Positions 44,797-53,773 of a stretch of 64,000 nucleotides of DNA are shown here, piece by piece (the stretch's first letter is position 1; each line of letters begins with the position of its first letter). The notes below the pieces were generated by a model. That model was not told the DNA's origin. It worked only from the letters and a program-made list of their open reading frames with translations, and did not search any database. This DNA is from Parabacteroides sp. Marseille-P3160 (lineage in GTDB: Bacteria > Bacteroidota > Bacteroidia > Bacteroidales > Tannerellaceae), in assembly GCF_900162725.1 (NCBI RefSeq), contig NZ_LT799418.1, positions 3,787,921 through 3,851,920 on the forward strand, in the 5' to 3' direction. Both the position numbers and the translations under genes were made by a program.

Positions 44797-46446
44797 TCAA
44801 TTTTGGACACACAAAGGATTAGTACTTAGCTCCTGCGAAGGTATTTCCAAAGTCATGTGTTCTACGGAAATAGAACCAGTATTTACATGATTAGCAGAAT
44901 TACTACGGTCTACCGGAATAGCCCACCGCTTATTATTATAGAATTCACGCCCTCCTTCACCCCACAGTTCAATGCGAGTCTGAAATTGAACCATCTGTAA
45001 AACACTCATTCCTTTCATCGATGAATAGGTATCACAGGTTAACGGAGTAGAATTAGCTTTTGTCCGCGCAGCCAATAATTGATTAAGAACAGTTTTTGCT
45101 GCTGATTCATCATTCTGTTGAGCCAAAGCTTCAGCTTTCATTAAAAGAACTTCAGAAGTACGGAATACCGGTTGGTCCGTGTTTACACGTCCGGTTTTCC
45201 TTTCGGAGTTATTACGAGCAATTGTAGCCGCATATTTCAAGTTCGTATAAGCCGGAATTGTAGCCTTTGTTGCTTTCTCATCCATATAGGTGAATGTCAA
45301 AGTATCTGTCATGAACAATCCTTTACGAAGGTCATTATTATCTAACTTATTATACAACCGTTCATCAATACGCATAAAACCAAGTCCCATTCCGCCGCTC
45401 GATTCGCAGAATGTATTGAAATAAGCAAATTGGTATGTTTGAGCATTTGTTCCATCTACGAATCCGAAAAAGCATTCCGGATTTACTGTAATATTAAAAA
45501 AGGCATTATCATCAGCCCGAAATTCTCTTACAGGCGTACCATCTACATTTCTCTCTTCTACTTCACGTACGACTGCGTTCTGTACGCCATAGTTTTCTTT
45601 AGCAATCAAATCCGGATAATGTTTCAAGAGGTCATCACATGCTGTAATTACAGTTGCCCAATCTCCCGTCCAGGCAGAAACACGGGCAAGTAAAAATTGA
45701 GCAATTCCACAATCCAAATCATCTTTAGCATCTGTATAACCATCATTTGCTACAGCTTGCTTAAACAAAGTAATTGCTTCGTTCAAATCTTTCTTGATAA
45801 ATTCATATGTTTCTTTAGATGTAGAACGAGCAACCGGATCATTATAACCATACGTATCATAAATAGACAAGCCCAGTTTTTCTGAACCTCCCAGTAAATA
45901 AGCATCTTGATAGTTTTCCATCAGATAATTATAGCCATAAGCCCGTACAATCAAACAACGTGCCCGATAATCCTTCAACGTATTATTGTCCCCGATCGTT
46001 TTCTCATCCAGGTAACCCAAGATCTTATTTGCATTATTAATAACTGTCGCCCCCAACAACCAATAGCAATAGTTCTCAGTTGTAAGATTTGCCTCCCAGA
46101 AATCTTGTAAATTGTATGCATTACCTACCGAACCTGACATTAACTTATCTGTGTATACGATGTCATTTCCTCTTACATTTCTCAATATGTCTTGCCCGAC
46201 ATTGTGATTTTCTATGCTACTGGCAAAACCACCCGAATAAACAGAACTATTACTTATTAGATTTGTTGGAAGATTCTCCGCCAAGGCTTTCATCACTAAT
46301 TTAATTTTTTCTTCATCTCCCGAAGCAAGAATTTCTTTAATCTGTTCGTCTATAATCTGATTAGGAGGAGTAACCTCTAGTTGATTTGCACAAGACGACA
46401 ATAGCACCCCTGCAAATAGACTAAAAATATATTTTTTCATATTCAT
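44797..46446 (-). CDS. SusD/RagB-family lipoprotein (pair 3)
   Basis: This is a surface glycan-binding partner of the SusC at 46.5 kb, 549 residues. The signal is a lipoprotein type (MKKYIFSLFAGVLLSSCANQ). SusD features are seen (FWEANLTTENYCYWLLGATV, YRARCLIVRAYGYNYLMENY, RTSEVLLMKAEALAQQNDES, RIELWGEGGREFYNNKRWAI). It starts 23 bp after susC stops. The likely ligand is a pectic, rhamnose-bearing chain, from the GH106/GH28 genes downstream. Confidence 0.94.
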   Translation of the reverse strand: MNMKKYIFSLFAGVLLSSCANQLEVTPPNQIIDEQIKEILASGDEEKIKLVMKALAENLPTNLISNSSVYSGGFASSIENHNVGQDILRNVRGNDIVYTDKLMSGSVGNAYNLQDFWEANLTTENYCYWLLGATVINNANKILGYLDEKTIGDNNTLKDYRARCLIVRAYGYNYLMENYQDAYLLGGSEKLGLSIYDTYGYNDPVARSTSKETYEFIKKDLNEAITLFKQAVANDGYTDAKDDLDCGIAQFLLARVSAWTGDWATVITACDDLLKHYPDLIAKENYGVQNAVVREVEERNVDGTPVREFRADDNAFFNITVNPECFFGFVDGTNAQTYQFAYFNTFCESSGGMGLGFMRIDERLYNKLDNNDLRKGLFMTDTLTFTYMDEKATKATIPAYTNLKYAATIARNNSERKTGRVNTDQPVFRTSEVLLMKAEALAQQNDESAAKTVLNQLLAARTKANSTPLTCDTYSSMKGMSVLQMVQFQTRIELWGEGGREFYNNKRWAIPVDRSNSANHVNTGSISVEHMTLEIPSQELSTNPLCVQN

Positions 46447-46469
46447 CTCTTTTTTATTGATTTATCAAA

Positions 46470-49400
46470 TTAGAAATCCAAATTTACACCTAAAATAAAT
46501 GTACGCATATCCGGATAAGTATAAGACCCTACCTCCATACCACCGGTCAAAGACATACTGGGATCAATGCCTGGTGCTGCTGACATCATAAACAAATTAT
46601 CCACTGAGGCGAATACGCGAAGTCTACTGACATTCCACCTACTCAAAAAATTGGTTGGTACAGTATACCCCAATGTAATATTTTTCATTTTCAAATAACT
46701 TGCATTGAATAATGCCATGTCGGTATATTTCCAACTACCGAACGTTGCTCCATCCGTATAGGAAGTAGACGTACCATACCATTGCATCGGATATTTGGCA
46801 TTCGTATTTTCCGGACTCCAAGTGTTCCCTACCAAATCATGAGCTAACGAATTGTTTCCGAGGCTTTGCGAAATATACAAACCATTAGCATATTCAACAC
46901 TCAGGTACTTACCACCTAATTGATAACTGACTACTGCGGTTAAATCAAAGTTTTTATAGGCAAAGGTTGTTGATAGGCCTCCAATCCAATCGGGAATTGC
47001 ATCTCCGACCTCATAACGATCTGCTAAATTATAATTTGTAACCGCAACACTTTGTCCTTTTGTGTAGCCCGGGTATGTATTATTTGCGGCTTCGGCAGCA
47101 GTCACACGGTGATAAAACAACGGTAAACCGGTACTTTGATCTACACCTGCATACTTATACAAATACATATTATACAGATCTTTTCCAACCCCACGATAAT
47201 AACTTACATAGCTACCGCTTGAAGTGCCGGTAGCACTCCATCCTTCAAAACTTGCCTCCCAGCCGCCATTTTCATCCAAAGCCACCGAACCTTCTGGTAT
47301 ATCTGCCAGAACAGCATTATAATGAGTTCCGTTTAAAGACAGGTTCCATTTAAAGTCTTTTGTTTTCAGGATGTCAATACCTAATTCAACTTCTATACCT
47401 CTGTTTCGAACAGAAGCTGAATTTTGCTGAATTGTAGCCTGACCGGTTGCCAGATAAGAAACCGGAACATTCCAAAAGGAGTTATCTGTTAAACGATTAT
47501 AATAATCGATTGTTCCATTTACTCGATTAAATAGAGAAAAATCAACGCCAATATCAAATGTTTTTGTATTTTCCCACGTTAAACGGTCGTTTACGAAACC
47601 TCCCACAGATAATGTATAGGTATCAGGCGTACCTGTACCATTTGTTGTCGAAGTATATTTTGCCCCATAGCCCCAAGTACGGTAACCACTATAATTTCCG
47701 ATGCCACTCTGATTACCAATAACACCATAACTTGCACGTAATTTCATATTATCCAACCACTCTTTTACCGGTTCCATAAAAGATTCGGATGAAATTCTCC
47801 AGCCTCCACCTACGGACCAAAATGTACCCCAGCGATCCTCTGAATATTTAAACTTGGAAGATCCGTCTCTACGGAGAGATCCTGATAGATAGTATTTATC
47901 ATTATATATATAATTCGCTCTTGCAAAATAACTTTCCATACGTACTATGTTCTTTCCATAACCAGGATTATCCATTCCAGTTACATTCACATACCGACTT
48001 ACAAAATTTGAAGAAGAAAGAAATCCTGGTATTAATTCATAACCTGACCCCCAATTTACATTCTCATCTTGATAGTTATTATATTCATGTCCGATCAAGA
48101 CATCTATGATGAATTTATCAAATTCACGATTATACGTCAATAATTCTTGTGCGTTTAAAACCATATAAGAAGTGGCAATTTTACTCATACCTCCTACCCC
48201 TTCTCCTATGCCAGTATCACTATTTTTATATTTAGTGAGCATCTTATTGGATTTATCCAAGGAAAAATTAATCCTAAAATTAAAGTCTTTCAAAAACCTC
48301 AAATCCGCATAAGTCCTGGCGGTCCAGTTATCCATTTCAACCTGTGCCAAATCTTTCTCCATAGCCTCCAATAAATTCATTCCGTATATTTGACCAACCG
48401 TAGGACCTAATGGAGAATACGTATCGCCCGCTTGCACATGAACCATTTTGGATCCATCCGCATTTAATTTTATATTACCATTTTCGTCACGGGCATACAA
48501 TCCTTTTAATGGATTTTGTCCATTAATCGTACGAAAGACATTCCCTGCATTAGAACCTGCATTACGTCCAGTCCCATATGTAGTTGCCATAGATTGTGTT
48601 ACAGTACGCGTGTAACCGACATTTGCCCCAACTTTAAACCAATCGTATAATATTGCATTCACATTAGAACGACCACTATAACGCTTAAACTCCGAATTAG
48701 AAATATACGATGGATTCTCCAAATAGCCTAATGACATGAAGTAATCGACTCTATCACTCCCTCCAGTAGCAGAAACATTATATTCCTGCCGGAACCGATT
48801 TTTCAAAAGAGCATCCGTATATTCATTAGCATCAAACAATTTACGGGCATTTGGATTTAATTTCCCATCCGTTCCCACTAAGTAAGCTCCGGACATAGTA
48901 GAGCTAGCAGTTGTTCCGCTTCCGGTCGGAGTATAAATAGCGCCTGGTACATCATATAGCATCCAGTTTCCCAATGTATTCCGTTGAAAGTTCGTCATTG
49001 AATTTGAATAGTCAAATAAGTGAGCACTTGCAAACTGAGCGGCTTCTTCATGAGACATATTCGGACTTTGTACATTTGTTTGGAAATTCTGAGGTAACCC
49101 TGAACCGCTTACTCCATAACGAACAGAGTTATAGATGGATTTCCATGCATATTCATAAAACTCACCGGCATCATCTATTTTATCAATATTAAACGGTCCG
49201 GCCTGATTGAATCCCCAGCGCCCTTCAAAAGAGATCTTTGTCTTTCCTTTCACTCCTGATTTTGTGGTAATCAAAACAACGCCATTGGCACCACGTGAAC
49301 CATACAAGGCTGTGGAAGCAGCATCTTTTAACACAGAAATGCTCTGAATATCCTGCTGATTGATATTAGCCAAAGGGTTATCCGTTTGTGCGGGAACTCC

Positions 49401-49955
49401 ATCAATAACAATTAAAGCAGCCGAACTATTTAAGTTAGCAGATCCAACGCCACGAACCCGGATCGCTGCATCCAAACCCGGTTGCCCATCTACAGTAGAA
49501 ATTTGTAAACCGGGAACTTGTCCTTCCAAAGCCTTAGATGCAGAAGAAGTATTTTGTACCCCTATTATTTTTGAATCAACCGCCGTCATAGCGCCAGTCA
49601 AATCTTTCTTCTTCTGCGTACCATAAGCTACCACTACCACTTCTTCCAACTGTTCGGTATCTTCCGCCAATTGAACATTCAAAAACGTCTGGTTGCCCAC
49701 CCTTACTTCTTGGGTCATGTACCCGACAAAAGAAAAAAGCAATACGGTATTGCTGCCACCATTCGGAACATTTAAAGTAAATGCTCCATCTGCACCAGTT
49801 ATTGTACCAATAGCCGTCTGGCCTTTCACTGTAACGTTTACTCCGGGTAATTCAATACCACTGGCCTCCACCACCTTCCCTGAAACAGAAAACTGGCCAA
49901 ATGCTTGTAAACCCACAGATAGGGAACAAAAGAATAATAAAATTAGTCTCTTCAT
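46470..49955 (-). CDS. SusC-family TonB-dependent transporter (pair 3)
   Basis: This outer-membrane oligosaccharide importer has 1,161 residues from the ATG at 49955 (MKRLILLFFCSLSVGLQAFG); an ATG three codons upstream is also possible. The CarboxypepD_reg-like domain (SGKVVEASGIELPGVNVTVK), TonB box (LEEVVVVAYGTQKK), plug (ALIVIDGVPAQTD, SVLKDAASTALYGSRGANGV) and barrel are complete. It lacks an STN domain, so regulation should come from the divergent AraC gene. A degraded copy of its first about 110 bases lies at 32990-33098. Confidence 0.95.
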   Translation of the reverse strand: MKRLILLFFCSLSVGLQAFGQFSVSGKVVEASGIELPGVNVTVKGQTAIGTITGADGAFTLNVPNGGSNTVLLFSFVGYMTQEVRVGNQTFLNVQLAEDTEQLEEVVVVAYGTQKKKDLTGAMTAVDSKIIGVQNTSSASKALEGQVPGLQISTVDGQPGLDAAIRVRGVGSANLNSSAALIVIDGVPAQTDNPLANINQQDIQSISVLKDAASTALYGSRGANGVVLITTKSGVKGKTKISFEGRWGFNQAGPFNIDKIDDAGEFYEYAWKSIYNSVRYGVSGSGLPQNFQTNVQSPNMSHEEAAQFASAHLFDYSNSMTNFQRNTLGNWMLYDVPGAIYTPTGSGTTASSTMSGAYLVGTDGKLNPNARKLFDANEYTDALLKNRFRQEYNVSATGGSDRVDYFMSLGYLENPSYISNSEFKRYSGRSNVNAILYDWFKVGANVGYTRTVTQSMATTYGTGRNAGSNAGNVFRTINGQNPLKGLYARDENGNIKLNADGSKMVHVQAGDTYSPLGPTVGQIYGMNLLEAMEKDLAQVEMDNWTARTYADLRFLKDFNFRINFSLDKSNKMLTKYKNSDTGIGEGVGGMSKIATSYMVLNAQELLTYNREFDKFIIDVLIGHEYNNYQDENVNWGSGYELIPGFLSSSNFVSRYVNVTGMDNPGYGKNIVRMESYFARANYIYNDKYYLSGSLRRDGSSKFKYSEDRWGTFWSVGGGWRISSESFMEPVKEWLDNMKLRASYGVIGNQSGIGNYSGYRTWGYGAKYTSTTNGTGTPDTYTLSVGGFVNDRLTWENTKTFDIGVDFSLFNRVNGTIDYYNRLTDNSFWNVPVSYLATGQATIQQNSASVRNRGIEVELGIDILKTKDFKWNLSLNGTHYNAVLADIPEGSVALDENGGWEASFEGWSATGTSSGSYVSYYRGVGKDLYNMYLYKYAGVDQSTGLPLFYHRVTAAEAANNTYPGYTKGQSVAVTNYNLADRYEVGDAIPDWIGGLSTTFAYKNFDLTAVVSYQLGGKYLSVEYANGLYISQSLGNNSLAHDLVGNTWSPENTNAKYPMQWYGTSTSYTDGATFGSWKYTDMALFNASYLKMKNITLGYTVPTNFLSRWNVSRLRVFASVDNLFMMSAAPGIDPSMSLTGGMEVGSYTYPDMRTFILGVNLDF

Positions 49956-49992
49956 AAGATACACATTTATTAGGTTAAGTAATGTTTATTCA

Positions 49993-50078
49993 CAAACGTA
50001 TCTTTTTATATCTTCTAACATCCGGAGAAAATGATATTTTTTTATTGCTTTTTGATAAATACTTTTTCCATATCTTTG
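49993..50078. promoter_or_regulatory. Divergent promoter region between susC (pair 3) and the AraC gene
   Basis: On the minus strand TACGTTTG (50000-49993) fits the -7 consensus about 40 bp before susC. On the plus strand TATCTTTG (50071-50078) fits -7 for the AraC gene, with TTTG at 50051-50054, 16 bases upstream. The minus-strand -33 is not clear. The AraC 5' leader would then be about 165 bases long. Confidence 0.4.
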
Positions 50079-50253
50079 CAGTAAAGGCGACAGATCTGGC
50101 TTGCGCCGGTTTTAATAGAGAGAATTTAAATTTCCGAAATATTGTTGTATGCGGTGAAAGCCACATGTACAATTCCTAAAAGAGAAAAGTGGTGATAATA
50201 ACGCTAACCTAATTAATAAACAAAGAAGAACATTACTTAAATACATCGGAAAC

Positions 50254-51222
50254 ATGAGTCAAACGATTTTTAACCGAAGTAAACATAATGCTATAAAATA
50301 TTTGCCAACAAACGGCGATGAAAATATATGGAAAATGTCTATCAGCGGCGTAGGATTTCAATCTATTGACAAAAAAGATTCCTACCCCCTCAAAGGACAT
50401 CCCATCGGATATACTTTTAATCCTGATCGCGGAAGAATTATTGACGAATTTGCGTTAGTCTATATCATAGAAGGAGAGGGAATCTTTTTTTCGACCTCCT
50501 GCCCGGAGAAGAAGATAGCAAAAGGCGATGCTTTTTTCCTCTTTCCCAGGCAATGGCATACTTATAAACCGTATAGCAATACTGGATGGGATGAATATTG
50601 GACGACATTTAAAGGTGATTATTTCGAAACTTTGTTAAATAATATCGTAAATAAAACGAATCCCATCTTTCATATAGGCATTAATGAACAAATAGTCAAT
50701 AATTTCACTGAAATGATCGAATGTGCCAGAGGACAGAAAGCCGGCTTTCAATCGGTTTTGGCAGGAATCATTATGCACACAATCGGTTTGATTTATTCGA
50801 TTAACAAGAATCAGGACTATGCATCGGTACATATGCAAAAAATTCAGGAGGCTTGTGTTCTGATGAGAGAGAATATCTATGATAAGTTCACCCCCGAGGA
50901 CGTTGCCCGATCTATTAATATGAGCTATTCTAGTTTTCGCAAACTTTTCAAAGAATATACAGGTATTGCTCCTCACCAATACATGCTACAATTGAAGCTT
51001 AGCAAAATAAAAGATTTATTAAGCAGTACCGAACTGTCAATTCAGGACATTGCAATCAAACTCAACTTTGAATCGGCTGATTATTTTTCTTATTTTTTCA
51101 AAAGCAAAACAGGCATCAATCCGCTCTCTTATCGAAAAAACATCGAAAAGCAAAGAACTAAAAATACAAAAAAAGCAAAAATACATAACCAATTAAAGAG
51201 TTTAAACAGGGCAAACTTTTAG
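50254..51222 (+). CDS. AraC-family transcriptional regulator
   Basis: This is a DNA-binding sugar-responsive activator of 322 residues. The N-terminal half is an AraC-type cupin that binds the inducer (VYIIEGEGIFFSTS, GDAFFLFPRQWHTYKPYSNT). The C-terminal half has two helix-turn-helix motifs (FTPEDVARSINMSYSSFRKL, IQDIAIKLNFESADYFSYFF). It is divergent from susC of pair 3 and is its likely regulator. A cytosolic AraC sensor implies that a breakdown product reaching the cytoplasm, perhaps a rhamnose or galacturonate derivative, is the signal. Confidence 0.92.
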   Translation: MSQTIFNRSKHNAIKYLPTNGDENIWKMSISGVGFQSIDKKDSYPLKGHPIGYTFNPDRGRIIDEFALVYIIEGEGIFFSTSCPEKKIAKGDAFFLFPRQWHTYKPYSNTGWDEYWTTFKGDYFETLLNNIVNKTNPIFHIGINEQIVNNFTEMIECARGQKAGFQSVLAGIIMHTIGLIYSINKNQDYASVHMQKIQEACVLMRENIYDKFTPEDVARSINMSYSSFRKLFKEYTGIAPHQYMLQLKLSKIKDLLSSTELSIQDIAIKLNFESADYFSYFFKSKTGINPLSYRKNIEKQRTKNTKKAKIHNQLKSLNRANF

Positions 51223-51307
51223 ATTTATGTTCGCTCGGGTAGTTTTCCCAAATCCTCCGGACAGGTCATTTTATTTTCTTAACTTACCTAAAAAAAAGTA
51301 GATTTCT

Positions 51308-51369
51308 TTTGATATACCCTTGTTTTTCTTATTTTTGCCTATGAAGGTAATCGGTTCTTTGCCGATTAC
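51308..51369 (+). promoter_or_regulatory. Promoter and leader hairpin of the three-lipoprotein operon
   Basis: TTTG (51308-51311) and TATTTTTG (51330-51337) are 18 bases apart, a good Bacteroides promoter. The leader then holds GTAATCGG (51347-51354) pairing with CCGATTAC (51362-51369), a perfect 8-bp hairpin close to the expected RNA 5' end, where it may protect the message or bind a regulator. Confidence 0.65.
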
Positions 51370-51405
51370 TCCCATCCTTAGTATTCAACAAATAATTAAA
51401 GATTT

Positions 51406-52005
51406 ATGAAACTGAATTTTTTATTTCTTACAGCAGCTATAATATTAGCTTCCTGTACTCCAAAATCACCGGAGGGAGAATCTCCTGTAGCGAAAGAAGC
51501 CGACAAAAAGCAAATAGTGGCAGAAACCATATTGAATAGACACAGCATCCGTTCCTTCAAACCGGAACAGGTTCCGCAGGAGGTAATCGATACCCTGCTC
51601 CGAACGGCTATCAATGCACCAAGCGCCAACAACAAGCAACCATGGGAAATACGGGTAATCCAGAAGGTGGAAATCCTGGATAAAATAAAGGCATTGAATG
51701 CCGGCATTTTTCACAATTCCCCGACTGTAATCGTCATTGCCAAAGATAAAAACAATCCCTCTGCCGACTTGGATTGCGGCATATTGAGCCAAACCATCAT
51801 GCTGGCAGCCGAATCGATGGACTTAGGGACTTGTCCCTTGGGAGGCCTGGGACGATTACTCACGACTCCCGAAGCGAAGGAGATAACCGACTCCCTGGAA
51901 TTGCCCGAGGATTATGAAGTTATTCTTGCCATTTCATTAGGATACAAAAACGAAACGCCGGAAGCCAAACCTCGGGATGCTTCCAAAATCAAGTACATAA
52001 ATTAG
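51406..52005 (+). CDS. Nitroreductase-family lipoprotein
   Basis: This 199-residue protein combines a lipoprotein signal (MKLNFLFLTAAIILASC) with an FMN-dependent nitroreductase fold. Family marks are the N-terminal ILNRHSIRSFKPEQVPQEVI, APSANNKQPWEIRVI that binds FMN, the short core IFHNSPTVIVIAKDK, and GTCPLGGLGRLL, ending in an ILAISLGYKNE strand. Nitroreductases normally use cytoplasmic NAD(P)H. Here the lipid anchor places it in the periplasm, as no clear acidic surface-export signal follows the Cys. It is first in a three-gene operon; the next gene is 19 bp away. Confidence 0.85.
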   Translation: MKLNFLFLTAAIILASCTPKSPEGESPVAKEADKKQIVAETILNRHSIRSFKPEQVPQEVIDTLLRTAINAPSANNKQPWEIRVIQKVEILDKIKALNAGIFHNSPTVIVIAKDKNNPSADLDCGILSQTIMLAAESMDLGTCPLGGLGRLLTTPEAKEITDSLELPEDYEVILAISLGYKNETPEAKPRDASKIKYIN

Positions 52006-52024
52006 CTATTAATCGGACATAACA

Positions 52025-52690
52025 ATGAAAAAAATCTGGTTCTTATCCTTCATTGTTCTCTTCGCCTCCTGTAACAACGCAGGAAAAACGGCCCAGGAAA
52101 CTTCCGATAAAACAACATCCGACAGCGTACTCACAACGGATGTAAATATAAAAGATAAAACCTTCGAGGATTTGTTCAGGGAGATAACGCCCGAACAAAT
52201 TCCCGAAAGTATTTTTAAACTGGTCGGTAAAGACAATACGGTGATTACATCAGGAACGGCAACTCATTTCAATTCGATGGTGGCCAGTGACGGAGGTGTC
52301 GGATTATTGATGGGTAAACCTGTTACTTTCTGCGGATTACGAGCCAGCAGATACACTCTGGAAATCATCTTGAAAGAGAAAACCTATACCATGACCTATT
52401 TTGAGGAAAAATATAGGGACCAATATATGATTTTCGGACAGAAATCAGGTCGTGATTCGAATAAAATGAAAGAATCGACCTTGACTCCGGTAGAGACGCC
52501 TTCAGGAAAAATATCGTATAAAGAGGCGAAACTTATTATCGAGTGTACGCTTGCTCAGACCCTAACTGTTGATCCGGAAGAATGTTACAGCGAAAAGAAT
52601 AAAAACTTTTTTACAGAGGCTTATAAAGAAGTCGGAGCGTATCATAAAATTGTTTTTGGAGATATAACGAATGTCTGGATTAAAAAATGA
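52025..52690 (+). CDS. Flavin-reductase-like lipoprotein
   Basis: This 221-residue lipoprotein (signal MKKIWFLSFIVLFASC) resembles the flavin-reductase, FMN-binding split-barrel family. A Thr/Asn-rich region gives way to FNSMVASDGGVGLLMGKPVT, FCGLRASRYTLEIILKEKTY and FGQKSGRDSNKMKESTLTPV, the flavin-binding parts. It ends HKIVFGDITNVWIKK. In Bacteroidetes such proteins exist as short single-domain forms. It lies between the nitroreductase-like gene and a conserved unknown, overlapping the latter by 4 bases. Whether it still binds flavin outside the cytoplasm is not known. Confidence 0.75.
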   Translation: MKKIWFLSFIVLFASCNNAGKTAQETSDKTTSDSVLTTDVNIKDKTFEDLFREITPEQIPESIFKLVGKDNTVITSGTATHFNSMVASDGGVGLLMGKPVTFCGLRASRYTLEIILKEKTYTMTYFEEKYRDQYMIFGQKSGRDSNKMKESTLTPVETPSGKISYKEAKLIIECTLAQTLTVDPEECYSEKNKNFFTEAYKEVGAYHKIVFGDITNVWIKK

Positions 52691-53568
52691 AAAGAAATAT
52701 ACTGGCAATAGCGGTGATTGCATTGCTCACGGCATGTGGAGGCCATAAAACAACAGAAACTGAAATGAAAGAAGAAACAAGTAGCCCGTCGGACTTCTCC
52801 TTAAAGCCCAACGAGGTCATGGCGGGTATAAACCTGACTGTATCCGAAGGAAAAAGACTGATAGCGAAAGGCATCGCCCGCCATCCTCTGGTCAAACAGA
52901 AGTTGGACTCAGGTATCATTATCATTACCCGGGGGACGACCAATACCTATATTGCCGAAGAGTTAGCCCGCTTAAAAACGTCCCACGGCAGTTTCGTAAC
53001 GGGCAATATGACTCCGGCGAAAGGGAAACAAGTGGACTTCGGGGCCGATAAAGTGCCCGAAATCATACTCGTAAATGGCAAGCAGGTTGAAATGAGCTAC
53101 CCGGATGCATTAGCGGCCCTGAAGAAGGACGATATCGTGTTTAAGGGCGGTAACCTGTTGAATTATGAGAAAAAGCAGGCTGCAGTCACCGCCGCCGCCA
53201 AGGATGGCGGAACGGTCGGCAAACTGCAACCTTATACTTCCGGAGAAGGGCAAGGCCATCTGATCGTCCCGATCGGCTTGGAAAAAGAAGTGGGCGGAGA
53301 CCTGAAGGAATACGAGGCCATCCTTTCGCAGGATGTAAAGAAAGTGAACTTCATTCCGAAAATTGTCGTTCACAAAAATGCGGAGATATTCACGGAGATA
53401 GAAGCGATCAAGCTGTTCGGCGACGTTAAGGTCGTTCCTTTCGCGTCCGGCGGCATTGCCGGCCGTGAAGGAGGCAAATCGCTGGCAATCTACGGAGATT
53501 CCCTCGAAGTGGATAAAGTCCTCGACATCGTATCCAGGATACAGGGCGAACCGTCCTTCATCGAATAG
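52687..53568 (+). CDS. Conserved lipoprotein of unknown function
   Basis: This 293-residue lipoprotein (signal MKRNILAIAVIALLTAC) starts within the stop of the previous gene (ATGA), so the two are translationally coupled. The mature part reads like an alpha/beta enzyme: IIITRGTTNTYIAEELARLK, VDFGADKVPEIILVNGK, DDIVFKGGNLLNYEKKQAA, GGTVGKLQPYTSGEGQGHL, IVPIGLEKEV, FASGGIAGREGGKSL. From memory it resembles uncharacterised cytoplasmic proteins of archaea and Firmicutes, but I cannot name the family or a reaction. It ends the operon before a strong terminator. Confidence 0.8.
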   Translation: MKRNILAIAVIALLTACGGHKTTETEMKEETSSPSDFSLKPNEVMAGINLTVSEGKRLIAKGIARHPLVKQKLDSGIIIITRGTTNTYIAEELARLKTSHGSFVTGNMTPAKGKQVDFGADKVPEIILVNGKQVEMSYPDALAALKKDDIVFKGGNLLNYEKKQAAVTAAAKDGGTVGKLQPYTSGEGQGHLIVPIGLEKEVGGDLKEYEAILSQDVKKVNFIPKIVVHKNAEIFTEIEAIKLFGDVKVVPFASGGIAGREGGKSLAIYGDSLEVDKVLDIVSRIQGEPSFIE

Positions 53569-53588
53569 AAAAGACAGGCTCTTAGCTT

Positions 53589-53632
53589 AAAACTGCATTG
53601 GGAATGATTTCCACGTGCAGTTTTATTTTTTT
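53589..53632 (+). terminator. Intrinsic terminator of the three-lipoprotein operon
   Basis: AAAACTGCA (53589-53597) pairs with TGCAGTTTT (53616-53624), with further pairing TGGGAA/TTCCA inside, and a T8 run follows. It lies 20 bp after the stop of the third gene. Confidence 0.85.
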
Positions 53633-53636
53633 TCCT

Positions 53637-53756
53637 TATCTTTGCCGTTGAATTTAAAAATACTCCAATGAGAATGAACAATTAATAGTTGGTTTATCAA
53701 ACCGACACCTTTCGCCGCTTGAAATCTATTCGGTTTAACCGCCTGTATGCGCAGGC
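53637..53756 (+). promoter_or_regulatory. Leader of the ABC-F gene: promoter, tiny leader peptide and competing hairpins
   Basis: TATCTTTG (53637-53644) is a -7 box. The leader then holds a five-codon frame MRMNN (53668-53685). Three hairpins follow: GGTTT-ATC-AAACC (53691-53703), CGGTT-T-AACCG (53731-53741) and GCCTG-TATGCG-CAGGC (53741-53756). AAACCGA of the first can instead pair with TCGGTTT of the second, so they exclude each other. This is the layout of ribosome-stalling attenuators that induce ABC-F genes on antibiotic exposure. Function is inferred. Confidence 0.5.
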
Positions 53757-53773
53757 TCTATTAATTGTAAATT

